Assembly (NCBI RefSeq): GCF_022430545.2
Contig: NZ_CP092488.2
Coordinates: 62,001-126,000 of the forward strand
Source of the DNA: Mycobacterium paraterrae
GTDB taxonomy: Bacteria > Actinomycetota > Actinomycetes > Mycobacteriales > Mycobacteriaceae
Reading direction: 5' to 3'
Length of the DNA: 64,000 bases
In this document: positions 63,329-64,000 of the stretch, piece after piece
Layout of the letters: each line of letters starts with the position of its first letter
Numbering within the stretch: position 1 is the stretch's first letter
Notes under the pieces: generated by a model
Database searches by the model: none
Seen by the model: only the letters and a program-made list of their open reading frames with translations
What the model was told of the DNA's origin: nothing
Translations under genes and position numbers: made by a program

Positions 63329-64000
63329 CTACCTGGTCGCCCGGTAGGCCGTGACAATCGGCTCGAGTTCATCGGGGGTCGCGCCGTGCATGATCACCGC
63401 GTCGGCGCCGTAATCGAATTCCTTGCCGATGCGCTCGACACACTGCCCGGGCGACCCGGTGGCCGACGGCTCCAGCCATTCGTCGGGGATCAACGTCACG
63501 ATGTGCTCGATCTGATCGGCAGTCGCCTTGTGGTCGATGCCGCCGGCGATGGAGGTCACCACCGGGTCGGACCGAAATCGTTCCAGCACAGCGGGATCCC
63601 AGTTATTGGTCCGCACCAGCAAGTCGCCATAGCCCTGCAGGTAGGTGGCCAGTCGCGCGACCGTCTTCTTCAGGCGCAACTCCTCGGGCAGATGGTCGCC
63701 GACCGTTGCAAAGCACGACCACACCCGCACGCTGTCGGGATCGCGGCCGGCCCGCTCCGCGGCATCTTTGACCGTTTTCACGCACCGCTGCAACGTCTCC
63801 GGGGTGAAGTAGGTGTGCAGGATGACGTCGTCGAACACCCGGCCGCCCAGTGCCAGCGTTTTAGGCCCGAACGCGACCAGCGCCAGCCGGATGTCCTCGT
63901 CGAAGTCGGGGTCGAGGAACAAGATGTTGTACTTGCCCATCGGCCCGTCGTGGTTGAAGATCACCTCGCCGTGCCACAGCCGGCGCATCACCTGAGCCCA
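63329..64000 (-). CDS. Luciferase-like F420-type oxidoreductase (TIGR03857-like), C-terminal part
   Basis: The frame is open through the right edge, so the N-terminus is missing; about 223 residues are present. LWHGEVIFNHDGPMGKYNILFLDPDFDEDI and later GSPGQCVERIGKEFDYGADAVIMHG are typical of the LLM fold, and ALVAFGPKTLALGGRVFDDVILHTYFTPE of an actinobacterial F420 subgroup. It lies immediately upstream of the SDR on the same strand. The reaction is unknown. Confidence 0.85.
   Translation of the reverse strand, partial: WAQVMRRLWHGEVIFNHDGPMGKYNILFLDPDFDEDIRLALVAFGPKTLALGGRVFDDVILHTYFTPETLQRCVKTVKDAAERAGRDPDSVRVWSCFATVGDHLPEELRLKKTVARLATYLQGYGDLLVRTNNWDPAVLERFRSDPVVTSIAGGIDHKATADQIEHIVTLIPDEWLEPSATGSPGQCVERIGKEFDYGADAVIMHGATPDELEPIVTAYRATR

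Overview
The window is GC-rich and carries a single-chain bacterial type I fatty acid synthase (fas) with its holo-ACP synthase (acpS). It also has a 13E12-type DUF222/HNH gene, an sMTL-13-like ricin-fold secreted lectin, a PknF/H/J-type kinase homologue, orphan Mce-associated membrane proteins, F420-type luciferase-like enzymes and mycofactocin-type oxidoreductases. Together these point firmly to a Mycobacterium; the species cannot be fixed from the sequence alone. No rRNA, tRNA, CRISPR array or complete insertion sequence was seen.

Layout. Positions 1-13764 look like chromosomal backbone: a partial M20 peptidase, acpS, fas (9.2 kb), an LtrA-family membrane protein and a kinase homologue that appears to be a pseudokinase. 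Positions about 13770-64000 are a roughly 50 kb mosaic of acyl-CoA and ring-degradation operons. Most are divergently arranged around short AT-rich intergenic islands, with htpG and an orphan Mam pair embedded among them.

Operons in the catabolic part: (a) Rieske oxygenase - acyl-CoA ligase - SnoaL-like - two MaoC-type subunits (20842 to 16769, minus), divergent from a P450 (21053). (b) Tandem-fused CaiB CoA-transferase - 3Fe-4S ferredoxin - small protein (25286 to 22280, minus), divergent from a GntR/FadR regulator and an SDR. (c) Four acyl-CoA dehydrogenase subunits plus a ligase with start-stop overlaps (28020-33766). (d) A TetR-hotdog fusion regulator followed by an amidohydrolase and a crotonase (34373-37524). 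(e) A seven-gene minus operon: mycofactocin-type SDR, EthD-like protein, 54-aa protein, crotonase, ligase, Rieske oxygenase, KstD-like flavoprotein (44589 to 37611). (f) An acyl-CoA dehydrogenase pair (49238 to 46837, minus). (g) Rieske ferredoxin, two amidohydrolases and an alpha/beta hydrolase (54351 to 50792, minus), divergent from P450 plus NDMA-type alcohol dehydrogenase (54450-56827). (h) A luciferase-like enzyme plus P450 (60807 to 58515, minus), divergent from a carboxyltransferase (60979). (i) An SDR and a partial luciferase-like enzyme at the right edge.

The enzyme set (KshA-like Rieske oxygenase, KstD-like flavoprotein, three P450s, heteromeric acyl-CoA dehydrogenases, three ligases, hydrolase-type crotonases, amidohydrolases) fits uptake and breakdown of a polycyclic, terpenoid or steroid-like substrate as CoA thioesters; the substrate itself is not shown by the sequence. 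The most notable points are: a shared CTAT-N10-ATAG element in front of five operons; a TetR regulator fused to a thioesterase-fold domain, with a matching candidate operator; tandem repeats that carry the ribosome-binding site of the following gene; and several family members that have lost textbook catalytic residues (pseudokinase, two crotonases, one amidohydrolase, one HSL-type hydrolase, one ligase).
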